Positions 36,362-46,956 of a stretch of DNA of 62,439 bases are shown piece after piece (within the stretch, counting starts at the first letter, position 1; each line of letters begins with the position of its first letter). Under the pieces are notes generated by a model. It saw only the letters and a list, made by a program, of their open reading frames with translations, was not told the DNA's origin and searched no databases. This DNA comes from Bdellovibrio sp. GTDB taxonomy: Bacteria; Bdellovibrionota; Bdellovibrionia; Bdellovibrionales; Bdellovibrionaceae. A program made the translations under genes and the position numbers. The stretch covers positions 1 through 62,439 of the forward strand of contig JACMNA010000178.1 in assembly GCA_014378765.1 (NCBI GenBank), read 5' to 3'.

Positions 36362-37882
36362 ATGCAACAACATAAACTGCGCGTTTATCCGTCGAAAGAA
36401 AAATTAGATCGTAAAGATCAACTCGCGTGGAAGATGGCAGAAATATGCACGGATTCTTCGGTCATAAAAGATGATGTAATTGATATGATCATTAACCGTA
36501 TAATCGATAACGCATCGGTTGCTATTGCAGCGGCCAACCGTCATCCGGTCGCATCGGCAAGATCTATGGCTTTAGCTCATCCGCGCGCTGGGGGCGCCAC
36601 CGTATTTGGATTACCTAACGACCAAAAATTTTCTTGTGAATGGGCAGCCTGGGCTAATGGAACGGCCGTGCGTGAGCTTGATTATCACGATACTTTCTTA
36701 GCCGCAGATTATTCTCACCCGGGCGACAACATTCCACCAATTTTAGCGGTGGCACAGCAGACTGGTAAAAACGGAAAAGAATTATTACGCGGTATTTTAG
36801 CCGGCTATGAAATTCACGTCGACTTAGTTAAAGCAATTTGTCTGCACGAACATAAAAAAGATCACATCGCGCATTTAGCGCCCGCGGCAGCCGGCGGCAT
36901 CGGTTCTTTACTTGGCTTACCAACCGAAATTGTTTTTCAAGCTATTCAGCAAGCGGTTCACGTTTCTTTTACGACTCGTCAATCACGTAAGGGCGAAATT
37001 TCTTCGTGGAAAGCCTATGCACCAGCGCACGCCGGTAAGTTAGCCATTGAAGCGACTGATCGCTGCATGCGTGGTGAAGGCGCTCCTTCGCCAATTTACG
37101 AAGGTGAAGATTCAGTTATTGCTTACATGCTTGATGGTAAAGAAGGTCACTACACCGTTTCGTTACCTGAGCCCGGCGAAGAAAAACGCGCGATCTTAGA
37201 AACATACACGAAAGAACATTCGGCCGAATATCAATCGCAAGCGCTGATCGACTTAGCGGCACGAATGCGTGAGGTGTGTTTAGCAAAAACTAAAAATTGG
37301 GATGACGTAAAAGAAATTGTTATTCAAACTTCACATCACACGCATAACGTTATTGGTACGGGTGCGAATGATCCACAAAAAATGGATCCAAAAGCCTCGC
37401 GCGAAACCTTAGATCACTCGATCATGTATATTTTTGCCGTCGCTTTACAAGATGGTAAATGGCACCACGTAGATTCGTACGCGCCCGAGCGCGCGCAACG
37501 TGCCGACACCGTTCGGCTGTGGCAAAAAATACGCACGATTGAAGATCCGAAGTGGACGACGAGCTATCACGATAAAGACCCAAATAAAAAACAATTCGGT
37601 GGTCGCGTAGAAATTATGTTTCACAGCGGCGAAGGCCTTGCCGACGAACTCGGCGTAGCAAACGCGCACCCGGCCGGGGCTCGCCCTTTCAAGCGCGCTG
37701 ATTACATCAGAAAGTTTGATACATTAACTGCTGACATTATTTCAAAAGACGAACGCAACCGTTTTATTTCTCTTTGCGAACGGTTGCCAGAATTGACCGC
37801 GGCCGAAGTGCAGCAACTGAATGTGCAAATTCCGATCGACAAATTAGTTAGCAACAAACGTGATACTAAAGGAATTTTTTAA
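36362..37882 (+). CDS. prpD: 2-methylcitrate dehydratase PrpD
   Basis: 506 aa MmgE/PrpD family, iron-sulfur independent. Converts 2-methylcitrate to 2-methyl-cis-aconitate in the methylcitrate cycle. Typical segments: HPRAGGATVFG, the ELDYHDTFLAADYSHPGDN stretch, and AAGGIGSLLGLP. Strong ribosome site (GGAG). First gene of prpD-prpB-prpC; prpB begins at the very next base after the stop. Propionyl-CoA from odd-chain fatty acids or branched amino acids would feed this route. Confidence 0.93.
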   Translation: MQQHKLRVYPSKEKLDRKDQLAWKMAEICTDSSVIKDDVIDMIINRIIDNASVAIAAANRHPVASARSMALAHPRAGGATVFGLPNDQKFSCEWAAWANGTAVRELDYHDTFLAADYSHPGDNIPPILAVAQQTGKNGKELLRGILAGYEIHVDLVKAICLHEHKKDHIAHLAPAAAGGIGSLLGLPTEIVFQAIQQAVHVSFTTRQSRKGEISSWKAYAPAHAGKLAIEATDRCMRGEGAPSPIYEGEDSVIAYMLDGKEGHYTVSLPEPGEEKRAILETYTKEHSAEYQSQALIDLAARMREVCLAKTKNWDDVKEIVIQTSHHTHNVIGTGANDPQKMDPKASRETLDHSIMYIFAVALQDGKWHHVDSYAPERAQRADTVRLWQKIRTIEDPKWTTSYHDKDPNKKQFGGRVEIMFHSGEGLADELGVANAHPAGARPFKRADYIRKFDTLTADIISKDERNRFISLCERLPELTAAEVQQLNVQIPIDKLVSNKRDTKGIF

Positions 37883-38779
37883 ATGTTATTTCCAGAAATA
37901 ACCGCGGCCGAAAAACGAAAGAATTTTCGCGAACAATTAAAAACCGGTAAGCTTTTGCAATTTCCGGGTTCGTTCTCGCCGTTGGTAAGCATGCTGATCG
38001 AAAAAAAGAATTTTGATGGCATTTATATTTCTGGATCTGTTTTATCAAATGACTTAGGTTACCCAGACATTGGCTTAACCACCTTAACTGAGGTGGCGCA
38101 GCGTGGGCGCCAAATCGCGCGCACTACTTCTTTACCCGCCCTCATCGATGCCGATACCGGTTTCGGTGAACCGATGAGTGTGACCAGAACCATTCAAGAA
38201 TTTATTGAATTAGGATTAGCGGGCTGTCACTTAGAAGATCAATTAAATCCGAAACGCTGCGGACATTTAGATAATAAATCTTTAATTTCAACTTCCGACA
38301 TGACGAAAAAAATTAAAGCTGCCGTTAATGGTAAAAAATTAGATTCAAACTTTCTAATCATTGCGCGAACCGACGGCCGGGCCAGTGAAGGTATTGATAA
38401 GGCGATTGACCGCGCGAAAGCCTATGTCGACGCCGGCGCCGAAATGATATTTCCCGAAGCTTTACAGAATGAAAAAGAATTCGAAGCTATGCGAAAAGCC
38501 ATTCAGGTTCCTTTACTTGCTAATATGACCGAGTTTGGTAAAGGCCGATTGTATACAGCGCAAGAATTAACAAATTTTGGATACAATCTAGTCATTTATC
38601 CGGTGACAACGTTGCGTTTAGCCATGGGTGCGGTTGAAAAAGGGTTAGATATTATAACCCGCGACGGCACGCAAGAAAAAGCAGTCGAGCTGATGCAAAC
38701 GCGGCAGCAACTTTACGATTTAACTCGGTACGAAGAGTATAACGAGTTCGATCAAAATATTTTTAACTTCAAATTGTAA
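37883..38779 (+). CDS. prpB: Methylisocitrate lyase PrpB
   Basis: 298 aa of the isocitrate lyase/PEP mutase superfamily. Splits 2-methylisocitrate into pyruvate and succinate. Motifs visible: LQFPGSFSPLVSMLIE, ALIDADTGFGEP, the metal/substrate loop HLEDQLNPKRCGH with the catalytic Cys, and IARTDGRASEG. Lies directly between prpD and prpC, 16 bp before prpC. Confidence 0.94.
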   Translation: MLFPEITAAEKRKNFREQLKTGKLLQFPGSFSPLVSMLIEKKNFDGIYISGSVLSNDLGYPDIGLTTLTEVAQRGRQIARTTSLPALIDADTGFGEPMSVTRTIQEFIELGLAGCHLEDQLNPKRCGHLDNKSLISTSDMTKKIKAAVNGKKLDSNFLIIARTDGRASEGIDKAIDRAKAYVDAGAEMIFPEALQNEKEFEAMRKAIQVPLLANMTEFGKGRLYTAQELTNFGYNLVIYPVTTLRLAMGAVEKGLDIITRDGTQEKAVELMQTRQQLYDLTRYEEYNEFDQNIFNFKL

Positions 38780-38795
38780 AGATAAAGGAGATTTT

Positions 38796-39959
38796 ATGGC
38801 AGAATACATTAACCCCGACTACGTGGCTGAACCAGAAAAGATGAACGTTAAAAAAGGTTTAGAAGGCGTCGTCATGGATACATCATCCGTTTCAAAGGTA
38901 AATGCCGATACAAATTCACTGGTCTACCGCGGCTACCCGGTTCAAGATTTAGCCGAAAACTGCAGTTTTGAAGAAGTGGCGTATTTGATGTACACCGGCG
39001 AATTGCCGAATAAATCACAGCTAGAAGAATTTACTAAAAAAGAAAAATCAATGCGTGATATTTCGCGCGATAATCTTAACGTCATAAAGGCTTTACCCAA
39101 GAAGTGCCACCCGATGGATTCAGTGCGCACGGGGGTTAGCTTTTTAGGTTGCGAAGACGATCGTATCTGGGATGCAACTCCCGCTACTAATTTAGATAAA
39201 GCTATTCGCTTATTAGCCAAAATTCCTACAATGGTGGCAGCTGACTATCGTTTTAAAAAGGGCATGGATTTTATTCCGCCGAACCCGGCGCTGACGATGG
39301 CTGAAAACTTTTTTCATATGTGCTTCGGACAAGTGCCCGATGCTAAAATTGTAAAAGCCTTCGACGTTTCATTAATTCTTTACGCTGAACACAGCTTCAA
39401 TGCTTCAACGTTCACCGCGCGGGTAGTGACCTCGACTCAATCTGATATTTATTCTGCAACCGTGGCGGGAATTGGCGCCTTAAAAGGCCCTCTACACGGT
39501 GGCGCCAATGAAATGGTCATGCATATGATGATTGAAATTGCTGACGCCGATAAGGCGGAGCAATGGATGATTGATGCCTTAGCTAATAAGAAAAAAGTAA
39601 TGGGCTTTGGTCACCGGGTTTATAAATCAGGTGATTCGCGCGTTCCGACCATGAGAAAATACGCGCAAGTTATGGCTGATACAATCGGTGAACAAAAATG
39701 GATGAAAATGTACAACGCCCTCGAAAAAGTGATGGTCGATAAAAAGAAAATTTATCCCAACCTCGACTTTCCGGCGGGCCCCGCTTACTACATGATGGGT
39801 TTTGAAATTGATTTCTTTACACCTATTTTTGTGATGGCGCGAACCACGGGTTGGTCAGCGCACATCATGGAACAGACGGCGAACAACCGAATTATTCGAC
39901 CGTTATCAGAATACATCGGTGCCGCTCAAAGAAAAGTACAACCCCTTAGCGAAAGATAG
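38796..39959 (+). CDS. prpC: 2-methylcitrate synthase PrpC
   Basis: 387 aa citrate-synthase family enzyme. Condenses propionyl-CoA and oxaloacetate. Catalytic segments: LHGGANEMVMHM (first His), MGFGHRVYKSGD (second His) and NLDFPAGPAYYMMG (Asp region). Length of about 380 aa and the neighbours prpD and prpB point to methylcitrate rather than citrate synthase. Strong GGAG ribosome site. Confidence 0.93.
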   Translation: MAEYINPDYVAEPEKMNVKKGLEGVVMDTSSVSKVNADTNSLVYRGYPVQDLAENCSFEEVAYLMYTGELPNKSQLEEFTKKEKSMRDISRDNLNVIKALPKKCHPMDSVRTGVSFLGCEDDRIWDATPATNLDKAIRLLAKIPTMVAADYRFKKGMDFIPPNPALTMAENFFHMCFGQVPDAKIVKAFDVSLILYAEHSFNASTFTARVVTSTQSDIYSATVAGIGALKGPLHGGANEMVMHMMIEIADADKAEQWMIDALANKKKVMGFGHRVYKSGDSRVPTMRKYAQVMADTIGEQKWMKMYNALEKVMVDKKKIYPNLDFPAGPAYYMMGFEIDFFTPIFVMARTTGWSAHIMEQTANNRIIRPLSEYIGAAQRKVQPLSER

Positions 39960-39962
39960 TTG

Positions 39963-41138
39963 ATGAAATTTTTATTGTTTTTGTCGCTGGCTGCCTTGGT
40001 TACCATTTTAAATTTAAATGCATGCACGAGCGCACCAGCCGCCCCTCAAGCAACGGCGGCGACCGCCGCTGAAACTGAAGCAAGCAAATCGCGTAAAGAA
40101 CTGATTAAAGAAGAAAAACGCAGGCAGTCTGAAGCCGATCTACCGTTTCGAGTGTTAGACACGTCAGCGCGAATTGATAAGATTGCCTTTGGCTCAGGCG
40201 CTGACCAAAATCAACCGCAGCCCATCTGGCAAAATGCTTTAGATCAAAATCCTGATCTTTTTATTTTGACGGGAGATTCAATCTACGCGGCCGACTCAAT
40301 TAATAAACCCATTGGCGATCAATACAAAAAATTAAATAAAATTGCCGAGTATCGGGCCATTCGCGAAAAAGTTCCATTCATGGCCATCTGGAATGACCAA
40401 GATTACGGGCAGATTGATGGGGGCAGCGATAATCCCGAAAAAGATTTTGCGCGCACCGAGTTTGTAAAATACTGGGGCTACTTGCGATCGACCCTTCCGC
40501 CGACGCAAAAAGCACTTTATCACGCGAAAATATTTGGAACAAAAAAGCAGACCGTGCAGGTTATCATGCTTGATACGCGCTGGGATCGCTCGTCACTTAA
40601 ACGTAACGTTGATGATACTTTTAACGCCGAAAAACCAGAGGCCGATGCATTTCCACGCCCCTATTTAATCGATGAAGATAAAACCAAACACATTTTATCT
40701 GAGGCGCAATGGTCTTGGTTGGAAACAGAATTAAGAAAACCTGCCGCTTTTAAAATTCTAGTAAGCCCCATTCAAGTGATTGCTAACGATCATCAGTTTG
40801 AAAAATGGGGACTGTTCCCGCACGAGCGCGATCGATTATTGAACCTTATTAGAAAAGCTAAAGCCAAACACATTGTTATCTTGTCTGGTGATCGTCATCT
40901 CTCTGCCATTGCGAAAACCTACATTCAAGGTTTTAATACAATTTATGACGTCACGGCAAATGCGCTGAATAACCCGGTACCACGGGCCAACGCCTTAAAA
41001 GATTCTAGCTACAACGATGCGGCTTTCGGCGGAATGACGTTCGGATTAATCAACATCAATTGGGACAAGAAAAAAGCGCAAGTAGAGTTTCATTCACTCG
41101 ATGGACAATCAAAACAGTCGGTCGAAGTTCCGTTTTAA
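39963..41138 (+). CDS. PhoD-like metallophosphoesterase lipoprotein
   Basis: 391 aa from the ATG at 39963, three bases after the prpC stop. Lipoprotein signal with Cys21 (LNLNAC), low-complexity linker, then a PhoD-type phosphatase domain: LFILTGDSIYAAD, MAIWNDQDYGQIDGG, VIMLDTRWDRS and HIVILSGDRHLSAI give the metal-binding Asp/Asn/His set. Expected to hydrolyse phosphodiesters or phosphomonoesters in the periplasm or on the surface. Its link to the methylcitrate genes is positional only. Converges with corA. Confidence 0.82.
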   Translation: MKFLLFLSLAALVTILNLNACTSAPAAPQATAATAAETEASKSRKELIKEEKRRQSEADLPFRVLDTSARIDKIAFGSGADQNQPQPIWQNALDQNPDLFILTGDSIYAADSINKPIGDQYKKLNKIAEYRAIREKVPFMAIWNDQDYGQIDGGSDNPEKDFARTEFVKYWGYLRSTLPPTQKALYHAKIFGTKKQTVQVIMLDTRWDRSSLKRNVDDTFNAEKPEADAFPRPYLIDEDKTKHILSEAQWSWLETELRKPAAFKILVSPIQVIANDHQFEKWGLFPHERDRLLNLIRKAKAKHIVILSGDRHLSAIAKTYIQGFNTIYDVTANALNNPVPRANALKDSSYNDAAFGGMTFGLININWDKKKAQVEFHSLDGQSKQSVEVPF

Positions 41139-41158
41139 TATAATTGAATATAAAACGG

Positions 41159-42112
41159 TTATTGATGATCTTTGTCAGTGCGCGGATGCGCAAGCCACCC
41201 TTTTCGAATGACATAGTAAGAAAGTGCGATCGAAATAACAAGCATTAGCGCGATTGAATACCCAAATCCATTCGGATGACTTAATAACGGAATATGTTGA
41301 AAATTCATTCCAAAAACACCGGCGACAAAATTCAGTGGCAAAAAGAAAATAGTTAAGACCGTTAAGACTCGCATAATTTCATTGGTTCGAAACGAGCCCT
41401 CATTAGTCCGTTGCGATTCAATTGCCATATGTAAATTAAGTAAGGATTGCACATTATCGAAAACATCTTCGGCATAGAATAAATTGCGGTCCAGTCGATC
41501 GCGCGCTTCTTGCAACTTGCCTGGAGCTGACTCGACTCTTTGTAGTAGTCTTGAGACAGCATCGACCGTTAGTTTCATTACTTTGCGAAAGGCCGAGGCC
41601 TGCCGTTTAATATAATAGCCTTCAAGTAATAACGATTTTGTTCGCTGCATTTGAAACATACGCTCTTCAAATTTTTCTAACTTGTATTCGAGCTTGGTCA
41701 GCGGATTATCAAATCCTAATGAAACTTGTTCAAAAAACAAACTAATCAAAATGATTTTATTAATATCGGCCTGATTCATTTTTTTAATTTTAACGGTAAT
41801 CTCTTCAATTTCTTTTAGCGGCAAACGGTGCACTGAAACGACCCGCTCGGGGCCTATAAAAAGCGCGACCTTTGTGGTCAATTCTTGAACTGTGTCGGCC
41901 GTTAGCTTAATTTCTGGCTCCATCAATCGCAGCAGAATGAACTGCGTCGAGCCATAATTTTCGATATGCGGTAAATAGTCAGGATCTAAGCAATTAATGG
42001 CAACTTTTTTTGGAATATCTAATTCGGCTGCCAGCTGCTCAAGCACGGCTTGCGATGGATTGATCATGTCCTGCCAATTAAACGTCTCGAAGCGAAGCTC
42101 GCGAATGTCCAT
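41159..42112 (-). CDS. corA: CorA-family magnesium/cobalt channel
   Basis: 317 aa. Large cytoplasmic N-terminal domain with a long helix, then two C-terminal membrane helices. The selectivity motif GMN is present in VFGMNFQHIP at the end of the first helix. Pentameric Mg2+ channel in the inner membrane. Single gene, divergent from ahpC. A second Mg2+ transporter, MgtE, lies at 52073-53419. Confidence 0.92.
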   Translation of the reverse strand: MDIRELRFETFNWQDMINPSQAVLEQLAAELDIPKKVAINCLDPDYLPHIENYGSTQFILLRLMEPEIKLTADTVQELTTKVALFIGPERVVSVHRLPLKEIEEITVKIKKMNQADINKIILISLFFEQVSLGFDNPLTKLEYKLEKFEERMFQMQRTKSLLLEGYYIKRQASAFRKVMKLTVDAVSRLLQRVESAPGKLQEARDRLDRNLFYAEDVFDNVQSLLNLHMAIESQRTNEGSFRTNEIMRVLTVLTIFFLPLNFVAGVFGMNFQHIPLLSHPNGFGYSIALMLVISIALSYYVIRKGWLAHPRTDKDHQ

Positions 42113-42291
42113 GGCCTATCAAAGCCGATTTAGCCTAAGAACGCAATCTTCCTGAGGTCAGGCGTCCCTATTTCTTACAAATCACGTCATAGATTTTTTT
42201 GATCATAAATTGCGTTTTTATAGCCTTTAACCGACACTTAAATCGATTTAAAACATACTGTTCAATAAATTTTAAAACAAAGGAGATTCTC

Positions 42292-42828
42292 GTGTTAGGT
42301 ATCGGTCAAAAATTTCCAACATTCTCAATGCAGGCTTGTGTGTCTTTAGAAAAAGGTAAAGAATTTAAAACAGTTTCAAATGCCGATATGAAAGGTTCTT
42401 GGGCTGTAGTATTTTTCTGGCCTTTAGACTTTACCTTTGTTTGCCCAACTGAACTTGCAGAGTTTAATAAAGAAATGAAAAATTTTAAAGCCCGCGACGT
42501 CAAAGTTTTCGGCGCCTCATGCGATTCACACTTTGTGCACGCGGCCTGGAGAACTCATCACGCTGACCTTAATAAATTAGAATACCCAATGCTTGCCGAC
42601 GTTAAAAAAGAATTAACGGGCGCCCTTGGAGTTCTGCACCCATCCGAGCAAGTTCCTTTACGCGCGACATACATTATTGATCCAGATGGTATCGTACAGT
42701 GGGTATCGGTTAACGGTTTAAACGTGGGCCGTAACGTAAAAGAAATTTTACGCACCGTTGACGCTTTACAAACTGATGAACTTTGCCCTTGTAACTGGGA
42801 AAAAGGTCAGCAGACTTTAAATCCGTAA
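42292..42828 (+). CDS. ahpC: AhpC-type 2-Cys peroxiredoxin
   Basis: 178 aa from the GTG at 42292, which has an ideal ribosome site (AGGAG) and gives the family N-terminus; the upstream frame is not conserved. Peroxidatic Cys51 in FVCPTELAEF, C-terminal LCPCNW with Cys165 (resolving) and an additional Cys167. Reduces H2O2 and organic peroxides in the cytoplasm. Followed by a terminator-like hairpin and then ahpD, its functional partner. Confidence 0.95.
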   Translation: MLGIGQKFPTFSMQACVSLEKGKEFKTVSNADMKGSWAVVFFWPLDFTFVCPTELAEFNKEMKNFKARDVKVFGASCDSHFVHAAWRTHHADLNKLEYPMLADVKKELTGALGVLHPSEQVPLRATYIIDPDGIVQWVSVNGLNVGRNVKEILRTVDALQTDELCPCNWEKGQQTLNP

Positions 42829-42873
42829 TTAGGTTTTGATAGTAATAGTAATTCAGATAATAACACACAGTTC

Positions 42874-42919
42874 AAAAGGGCTTCCGCATTAACAAACGTT
42901 AAGGTTGAAGCCTTTTTTT
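42874..42919 (+). terminator. Intrinsic terminator between ahpC and ahpD
   Basis: Arms GGCTTC and GAAGCC with an inner TTAAC/GTTAA stem, followed by seven T. It lies just upstream of the ahpD ribosome site, so it may also act as partial attenuator. Confidence 0.7.
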
Positions 42920-42931
42920 ATAGGAGATTCT

Positions 42932-43480
42932 ATGTCGGTCTCAGACAAAATTGATGCCTTTTTAGATAAATCGTTTCCGGCTAAGGAAACAAATGTATAC
43001 CGCGACCTTTCACTTAATTTTAAAAAAATTATGGAAGAATCACCGCTTGAACTGACCGATCGTTTCATGAATTTGGCGGCCTTGGCGCGGGCACTACACT
43101 GGAAAGAACTAGAAATGCTGGCGGCGATTGAGCTTAAAGAATTAGGGCTTGAAGACGCGCACATTGACGAGTGTTTTGAAGCCGCCGCCATTATGGGAAT
43201 GCTAAATACCTATTACAAATTTAAAGGATATCTTTCCGCCGACGTTTTAGCTGATTCCGCTTACCAACGAGCTGGTTTGCGAATGAATTCACTCTCGAAA
43301 GCGCTTAACGGAAAAGAAAAATTCGAAATGATGGCCTTTTCGGTGTCAGTGGTGAATGGCTGCCCGACTTGCGTGTCTTCGCACGAAAAAGTTCTTACGG
43401 ATATTGGCCTCACCCGAGACAAAATTCATGATTTAGCGCGCTTGGCTTCTGTTTTAAAAGGCTTGAGCTGCCTGTCATAA
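42932..43480 (+). CDS. ahpD: AhpD-like alkylhydroperoxidase
   Basis: 182 aa from the ATG at 42932, preceded by AGGAG; a longer frame starts inside the terminator. The redox motif CPTCVSSHEK carries the CxxC and catalytic His of AhpD (Cys about 149 and 152). All-helical small protein that in other bacteria re-reduces AhpC and has weak peroxidase activity of its own. Next to ahpC, as in Mycobacterium-type systems. Confidence 0.92.
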   Translation: MSVSDKIDAFLDKSFPAKETNVYRDLSLNFKKIMEESPLELTDRFMNLAALARALHWKELEMLAAIELKELGLEDAHIDECFEAAAIMGMLNTYYKFKGYLSADVLADSAYQRAGLRMNSLSKALNGKEKFEMMAFSVSVVNGCPTCVSSHEKVLTDIGLTRDKIHDLARLASVLKGLSCLS

Positions 43481-43545
43481 TCCTCATTTCATAGACCTCT
43501 GGCGATTGGTCGGGTACATTCAATCCCACTAACGTAAGAGGTTAT

Positions 43546-46161
43546 ATGAAATCTGATTCAAACTCAAATCAACCGCAGCGTATTTTTTTAACGGATTATC
43601 TCCCGCCTAGCTTTTCAATCGATAGCGTGCAGCTGTATTTCAATTTGCACGAAACCAAAACGCAGGTAAAAGCAAAAATTGATTTTAAAAAAATAAAAGA
43701 TGAAGCGTTAGTACTTAACGGAGTTGGTCTGAAATTACTTTCGATAAAATTAAACGAAAAACCCTTAGCCGAAAATTCTTATAAGGTAGAGGCCGAAACT
43801 TTAACAATTCCAAATGTGCCAGATGCCTTTACGCTAGAAACAATTGTCGAAATTAATCCAGAAGAAAATAAAGCTTGCGTTGGACTTTACTTATCCAGAG
43901 GAATTTTCGCCACGCAATGTGAGGCCGAAGGGTTTCGTCACATAACTTATTTTATCGATCGCCCCGACGTGATGACAAACTACAGCGTCGAGCTTGAGGC
44001 CGATAAAACAAAGTACCCGATTCTTTTATCTAATGGCGATCACTTAGGAACCCAAGATTTAGGTAACGGACGCCACTTAGCCCAATGGAAAGATCCGTTT
44101 AAAAAACCTTGTTACCTGTTCGCGTTAGTGGCCGGTGATCTTGGTGTTGTCACAGATTCATTCACCACGCACTCGGGCAAAAAAGTTAAGTTAGAAGTAT
44201 TTGCTTCGCATGGAAAGCAAAGTCGCTGCTTGCACGCCATGCAGTCGTTAAAAAATTCAATGAAGTGGGATGAAGAGCGTTTCGGCTTAGAGTACGACCT
44301 TAATCAATTTATGATTGTATCTATCGATGATTTTAACATGGGCGCCATGGAAAATAAGGGTCTAAATATTTTTAACTCGCGCTTAGTTTTGGCCGATCCC
44401 GAATCAGCCACCGATACAGATTTTGAACGTATAGAATCGGTTGTGGGGCACGAGTATTTTCATAACTGGACCGGTAATCGAGTCACGTGCCGTAATTGGT
44501 TTGAACTTTCTTTGAAGGAAGGCTTAACCGTTTTTCGCGATCAAGAATTTTCGGCCGATTTAAATTCGCGCCCCGTACAGCGAATTAAAGACGTAGACGC
44601 CCTTCGCGGTAGCCAGTTCGCCGAAGATGCGGGCCCCAACGCCCACCCGGTTCGGCCCGAAAGCTGTTTAGCAGTTGATAATTTTTATACTTCAACCATT
44701 TATGAAAAAGGTTCCGAAGTTATCCGTATGATGCAAACCATGGTCGGTAAAAAAGGTTTTCGCAAAGGCATGGACGAATACTTTCGCCGTCACGACGGAC
44801 AAGCGGTCACCATCATTGACTTTGCCAATGCTATTTCCGAACCCAACGGCTACGATTTTACCCAATTTAAATTATGGTATACACAGGCTGGTACGCCCGA
44901 AGTAAGCGTTCATGAAGATTATAATGCCGATAAGAAAGAATTTTCTTTAACGCTGAAACAAAGCTGCGCACCTTCAGCGAAGCAACCCAATAAACTGCCT
45001 TTTCATATTCCGCTGTTGATTGGCCTGCTGGATTCACGCGGCCAAGATATGACAATTGAATCCGACGACTTAGTTATTAACTCTGATCAATTGCCAGTTT
45101 TACATTTAAAAAATTCAGAACAGAAGTTTATTTTCAAAAATATTTCTGAAAAGCCGGTGCTTTCAATTAACCGTGATTTCTCGGCGCCAATCAAATTAAA
45201 TTGGCAGGCCTCACCGGCCGAGATGCTTCATCTGCTTAAGTATGACTCTGACGCTTTTAACCGTAGGGAAGCGTGTTACAAAATGATCTTACAAGAGTTA
45301 AAACGCCTGATCACGGGTCTGCGCGGTGGTGCCTCCGTTAATCCGCAAGCCAGTGTACTTGATGCATTGGGGTTTGTGCTTAACGATTCGCAGATTGATG
45401 TGCAATTTAAGGCGCTGATGTTGCAGTTACCCGGGGTTGATATTTTAGCGCAAGAAGAAGATGTTCTTGATGCCGTTGCGTTTAATAAAGCTGAAAAGCT
45501 TTTAATTATAGCCTTCGTTAAGCAGAATGAAAAACAAATTCTAGACTTATATAAAATGCATCACGCCTTAGATAGCGTTGGCGATCGCGCGCTTAAAAAT
45601 CGTTTACTAAGCTTTTTGGTTCTAGCCGAAATACCGCAAGCGGTCGCAATGGCCAGTCAGCAATTCATACAGGCCAAAAATATGACCGATCAATTAGGAG
45701 CGTTAGCCATACTTTGCCAAACGGATTCAAGCGAAAAAACTTCGGCCCTACAAGTATTTTACGATCGCTGGAAAGATGATGCCGTAGTTTTTAATAAATG
45801 GCTTATGGTGCAAGCTTACGCCGACCTTCCACAAACTTTTGATACGGTTAAAAAGCTTACGCAAATAAAGCCCTTCAGCCTTGAAAATCCCAACAACGTG
45901 TTTTCATTACACCGCGTGTTCGGCGAAAACTTTTTAGCCCTTGCGCAGACAAAGGGCGAAGCTTACAAATGGCTTTGCGACGAAATTTTAACGGTTGATA
46001 AAAAGAATCCGCAAGTGGCCGCCCGACTTTGCGGAAGTTTTAATTTTGTAAAAAAGTTGCCAGATCAACTGAAACAAAAAGCGCAAACTGAAATTAAACG
46101 TATGCTTGCGACTGATTCACTTTCAAAGAATTCACGCGAATTATTAGAAAGCTGTATCTAG
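43546..46161 (+). CDS. pepN: Aminopeptidase N (M1 family)
   Basis: 871 aa, E. coli PepN type. GAMEN exopeptidase motif at 266-270, zinc site H302-E303-x-x-H306 with the third ligand E325 after 18 residues, and the long C-terminal helical domain. No signal peptide, so cytoplasmic. Releases N-terminal amino acids from peptides. With leucyl aminopeptidase (57529-59037) and the subtilase in this window, it fits heavy peptide use. Converges with folE, overlapping by 4 nt. Confidence 0.96.
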   Translation: MKSDSNSNQPQRIFLTDYLPPSFSIDSVQLYFNLHETKTQVKAKIDFKKIKDEALVLNGVGLKLLSIKLNEKPLAENSYKVEAETLTIPNVPDAFTLETIVEINPEENKACVGLYLSRGIFATQCEAEGFRHITYFIDRPDVMTNYSVELEADKTKYPILLSNGDHLGTQDLGNGRHLAQWKDPFKKPCYLFALVAGDLGVVTDSFTTHSGKKVKLEVFASHGKQSRCLHAMQSLKNSMKWDEERFGLEYDLNQFMIVSIDDFNMGAMENKGLNIFNSRLVLADPESATDTDFERIESVVGHEYFHNWTGNRVTCRNWFELSLKEGLTVFRDQEFSADLNSRPVQRIKDVDALRGSQFAEDAGPNAHPVRPESCLAVDNFYTSTIYEKGSEVIRMMQTMVGKKGFRKGMDEYFRRHDGQAVTIIDFANAISEPNGYDFTQFKLWYTQAGTPEVSVHEDYNADKKEFSLTLKQSCAPSAKQPNKLPFHIPLLIGLLDSRGQDMTIESDDLVINSDQLPVLHLKNSEQKFIFKNISEKPVLSINRDFSAPIKLNWQASPAEMLHLLKYDSDAFNRREACYKMILQELKRLITGLRGGASVNPQASVLDALGFVLNDSQIDVQFKALMLQLPGVDILAQEEDVLDAVAFNKAEKLLIIAFVKQNEKQILDLYKMHHALDSVGDRALKNRLLSFLVLAEIPQAVAMASQQFIQAKNMTDQLGALAILCQTDSSEKTSALQVFYDRWKDDAVVFNKWLMVQAYADLPQTFDTVKKLTQIKPFSLENPNNVFSLHRVFGENFLALAQTKGEAYKWLCDEILTVDKKNPQVAARLCGSFNFVKKLPDQLKQKAQTEIKRMLATDSLSKNSRELLESCI

Positions 46162-46847
46162 CTATAATAGCGGGTGCGGCATTGTTTTAAGAATTCCGTG
46201 CGCGTCTCGGGTCGCATCTTAAATGCGCCCCGCAGATCAGATGTTGTCGTCGTGCTGTGCGTATCTTGAATTCCGCGGGCAATGACACAGTAGTGTTTAG
46301 CATTGATGTGTACTGCCACATCTTCGGTACCTAATAAGTATTGCATGCAATCGGTCACTTGTTTCGTTAATCGTTCTTGCACTTGCGGCCGGCGCCCAAA
46401 AAATTCAACGATGCGATTTAATTTTGATAAGCCGATTACTTTTTTATTTGGAATATAAGCAACCGTTGCAAAACCATCGATCGGTTGAAAGTGATGCTCG
46501 CACATTGATATGACTTCAATATCTTGCACGCATACCATTTGATCGTACTCCATTGAGTTATCGATCACAGTAATTTTAGGGAAATTTTTTACATCTAAAC
46601 CGGAGAAAACTTCGTTAACATACATCTTCGCAATCCGTCCCGGCGTGTCGCGTAAACTATCGTCTTTTAAGTCAAGGCCCAAAGTTTTCATTATTTCGGC
46701 AAAATGCATTTCAATTTTTTCGATTTTTTGCTCGGCGTTCATGGTCGTGGCCACGATGGGCGACGGGCGCACTTTAGATAAAATATCTAACGACTGCTCG
46801 ATCGTATCTTTCATTAATTTTTCGGCCTTGTGCTTTTTAGATTCCAT
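46158..46847 (-). CDS. folE: GTP cyclohydrolase I (type IA)
   Basis: 229 aa. Zinc-binding C116-E-H118-H119 motif and the late HYCVIARG with Cys187. Forms 7,8-dihydroneopterin triphosphate for folate. The ribosome site AAGGA lies 9 nt upstream of the ATG. Type IB FolE2 is also in this window (77-946), giving two non-homologous enzymes for one step. Confidence 0.95.
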   Translation of the reverse strand: MESKKHKAEKLMKDTIEQSLDILSKVRPSPIVATTMNAEQKIEKIEMHFAEIMKTLGLDLKDDSLRDTPGRIAKMYVNEVFSGLDVKNFPKITVIDNSMEYDQMVCVQDIEVISMCEHHFQPIDGFATVAYIPNKKVIGLSKLNRIVEFFGRRPQVQERLTKQVTDCMQYLLGTEDVAVHINAKHYCVIARGIQDTHSTTTTSDLRGAFKMRPETRTEFLKQCRTRYYS

Positions 46848-46956
46848 GGGGTGTATCCTTCTACAAAAGCCCCAAGTTTAGGTAAAAATAAGGCCAAAAT
46901 CTACCACTATTACGATTGGTTCGGCGTACGACCTTTTGATTGTGCTTTTTACAGGC

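Noticed and set aside
42199..42291. 31-residue N-terminal extension of AhpC
   Set aside because: Not conserved, and the GTG at 42292 has a strong ribosome site and gives the family N-terminus.
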